The notes under the pieces were generated by a model that had not been told where the DNA came from, did no database searches, and saw only the letters and a program-made list of their open reading frames with translations. Positions 61,990 to 64,000 of a stretch of 64,000 bases of DNA are shown here, in pieces; position 1 is the stretch's first letter, and each line of letters begins with the position of its first letter. The DNA is from Cokeromyces recurvatus (taxonomy: Eukaryota; Mucoromycota; Mucoromycetes; Mucorales; Mucoraceae): positions 141,001 through 205,000 of the forward strand of contig NW_026251397.1 in assembly GCF_025118155.1 (NCBI RefSeq). The letters are read 5' to 3'. Both the position numbers and the translations under genes were made by a program.

Positions 61990-64000
61990 ATGAAACTTTC
62001 TTCTGTGACACCCATTGTCCATAAATCAAGTTTTCAGGATGACAGCCATGAAAATATCTTGGACATTATAAAGCTTTACAACGATCGTCAAGACGCCACC
62101 ACTACAACAATAATCAAAGAACCTATAACAAATAAACAACTGCATTTGTTAAATTATCGATCATCCAATTTTTATGTCATTGTGACGGCAGCCTTGGGTA
62201 TCATTAGTAATGTAACGAAAAGAGCTCTTCAAACAGGGAGAATATGATACAAAAATATATATATGTATATATATATTGATTTTTTTTTATCTTTTATAGA
62301 TTTATATGAATGTGACAATATCATTTATTGTACCGTACTTGATTGAATCTAAAGGCATACTTTCTTCTTTTAATATCTATATCTTGTCTGGATTTTATTT
62401 CTTGGGTCATTTAAGTAAGTTGAATACAACAAATAAACATATCAATTGTTTTTTTTTAATAAAAACATTATCCCTTCCCCACCATTTCCCTTTTCTTTTT
62501 CTTTTTTTTTGTTGGGTGGGGGTGGGATATAACAGGCAGCTTAATCTTATTTGGATGGCTATGTAATCATGAATCAGCAGAACAACGAAAAATGTCACTG
62601 TTATTTAGTTCACTTGCCTCAATTGTGATAGTTGGCGTTTTAATTATTGCATTCAATGAACATTGGATATTATTTCCTATAAATTTCTTACAAGGATTAT
62701 CGAATGGGGCTATTTGGCTTACGTGTTCTATATCCATAGCAGATCGATGGTCACTTCATAAATTGGGATCTATGGTTGGGCTCATTGGTGGGCTTTACTC
62801 ATTAGGTATGGCACTTGGTTTAACTGTAGGAGGTAAAAGCTAATTTATCTATTTATTTTTTTTATTTGATTTGTGAAATTAAGGATTCATATTAATACAT
62901 TTACATATCATAGGAGGTAAAACGATATACTTTTGTATATAAATATGTATATATATGTGTGTGTGTTTTAGAACCAATATTAATGGAATTATACATGTAT
63001 ATATATATATGTATAGCATTGTATCAATATATAGGATTTAAAGCTTCTTTAATTAGCTCTTTAATAGTGAGCAGTCTAACCTTCTTTATGCAGCTTATGA
63101 TCACTGAAAGGCCATCTGCCACTGAAACACCTGATTCAGGATCACTACGACATAAAGAGGAAACACATCATTTTAAAGAGGATACAGAAAAAGGGGATTC
63201 ATGTTGTAGTCATATGTCCTCCATGTCTACAATCAATCTCTGGGACCCTTCTATGATCTCGGAAGAAGAAATGAATAGCAAAAATATGAAAAAGCAACTT
63301 TCAAATTCAGTTATTTTTAAATCCTTTATTTCTAAAGACTTTGCTACATTGATGTGTCAAATGATCCTCATATCTATTGTTTTAGGAGCATTGAAGGTAG
63401 ATAATTCAAAAAAAAAAAAAAAAAAAAAGACTAGTTTCTTTATATCTATTTAATATAAAATCTTATGTTTAGGTAACTTTGTTGGAAAAATTAACATATC
63501 AAATGTATGTTATAAATCCCATTTACCAGAATATCATTATGAGCACTTTTCTACTTCCATTCTCAGTCTCATGTTTTATTCATGGATGGCTATGTGATCG
63601 CTTTGGTTCTAAATTAGTCAGCCTCATATCGCTCATTATTTCTATTCCATCTTTTGTTTGGGTTGGCATACCAAATCAAAATATTCAAAGCGTTGTAGCC
63701 GCTCTGACTGTCTCTGGTATGACGACAGCGGGTATCTGGGTTTCAATCATCTTTTGTATTATTCAATTTGCACAACAGCCTCATCCAATCTCATTATTGT
63801 TACTGATAAAGGAGGAGGAGTCTAATGTTAAACTTACTACCGTGCATCAAAGGCAATATAGGATCATTGTTTTATGTTTTATCAGTATGGTTTTTGAAAT
63901 TGGATCCTTTGTAGGCGCCTCATTTTTATCAAGATTAAATGAATTAATTGGATTCTTTTGGTTGTGTTTTCTGTTTGCTGGACTATTTTTATTATGTATT
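61990..64000 (+). CDS. MFS transporter (DHA1/SLC18-like), 3' end outside window
   Basis: Exons 61990-62211, 62300-62414, 62536-62832, 62972-63396 and 63473-64000+ are in frame. After a hydrophilic N-terminus come membrane spans: NFYVIVTAALGI, ISFIVPYLIESKG, then a loop-2/3-type FGWLCNHESAEQRKMS. FLQGLSNGAIWLTCSISIAD and GLYSLGMALGLTVG match the motif-C region of DHA1/SLC18-type antiporters. A second-half motif, CFIHGWLCDRFGSK, is the repeat of the loop-2/3 signature. About 10 of 12 spans are inside the window. It probably moves small organic cations or drugs out of the cell or into vesicles; substrate unknown. A poly-A tract lies in the intron near 63410, and the splice at 62833-62971 is uncertain. 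Confidence 0.75.

Overview
This 64 kb window looks like nuclear DNA of an early-diverging fungus, most likely Mucoromycota (Mucorales-like). It is very AT-rich, full of poly-A/poly-T tracts, and its genes are cut by many short GT-AG introns (mostly about 50-110 nt, with CTAAC/CTGAT-like branch points). The protein set is fungal: a Pmc1-type Ca2+ pump, an N-terminally extended tandem phosphofructokinase, Cdc4-like F-box/WD40, CWC21, and a cytochrome b5-acyl-CoA dehydrogenase fusion. Homopolymers reach 40-50 bases in introns and just upstream of start codons. No phage, operon, CRISPR or confident tRNA/rRNA signal was seen.

Layout. 0-2 kb: the end of ARPC1 (+) converging on a Ca2+-dependent mitochondrial carrier (-). 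2.7-3.9 kb: multi-pass RING-H2 protein. 5.1-7.0 kb: a multiply broken Baeyer-Villiger/FMO-type monooxygenase pseudogene. 7.3-9.0 kb: MBOAT acyltransferase with a one-base frameshift. 9.2-14.9 kb (-): Sec1 and CTNNBL1. 15.5-16.2 kb: CWC21. 16.2-19.6 kb: gene desert with a perfect foldback hairpin, short tandem repeats and a GC-richer, possibly structured island. 19.6-25 kb: a tentative DPM3-like gene (-), low-Mr protein tyrosine phosphatase and Nup133. 26.9-27.7 kb: myosin regulatory light chain (-). 28.9-39.9 kb: Ca2+-ATPase, SelO and phosphofructokinase (all +). 40.3-42.7 kb: Cdc4-like F-box protein (-). 42.7-45.6 kb: second desert. 45.6-52.1 kb: cytochrome b5-ACAD, GH125 mannosidase, GT32-LamG fusion. 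52.3-53.0 kb: RPB4 (-). 53-56 kb: decayed mobile-element-like sequence with zinc-knuckle remnants. 56-61.8 kb: UDP-glucose:glycoprotein glucosyltransferase. 62-64 kb: MFS transporter running off the end.

How the genes relate. Most are unrelated housekeeping genes. One local theme is secretory glycoprotein handling: GH125 and GT32-LamG lie 62 bp apart, UGGT lies 4 kb further on, and a DPM3-like subunit lies further upstream. Ca2+ handling recurs too (EF-hand carrier, Ca2+ pump, myosin light chain). Exon joins were worked out by hand from splice consensus, reading-frame continuity and remembered family motifs. No alignment was run, so single splice sites may be off.

No clearly new biological system was found. 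The best leads are the hairpin and structured island in the 16-19 kb desert, the multi-lesion BVMO pseudogene, the one-base frameshifts in Sec1 and MBOAT, the 7-nt Sec1 microexon, the GT32-LamG architecture, and the decayed zinc-knuckle element.
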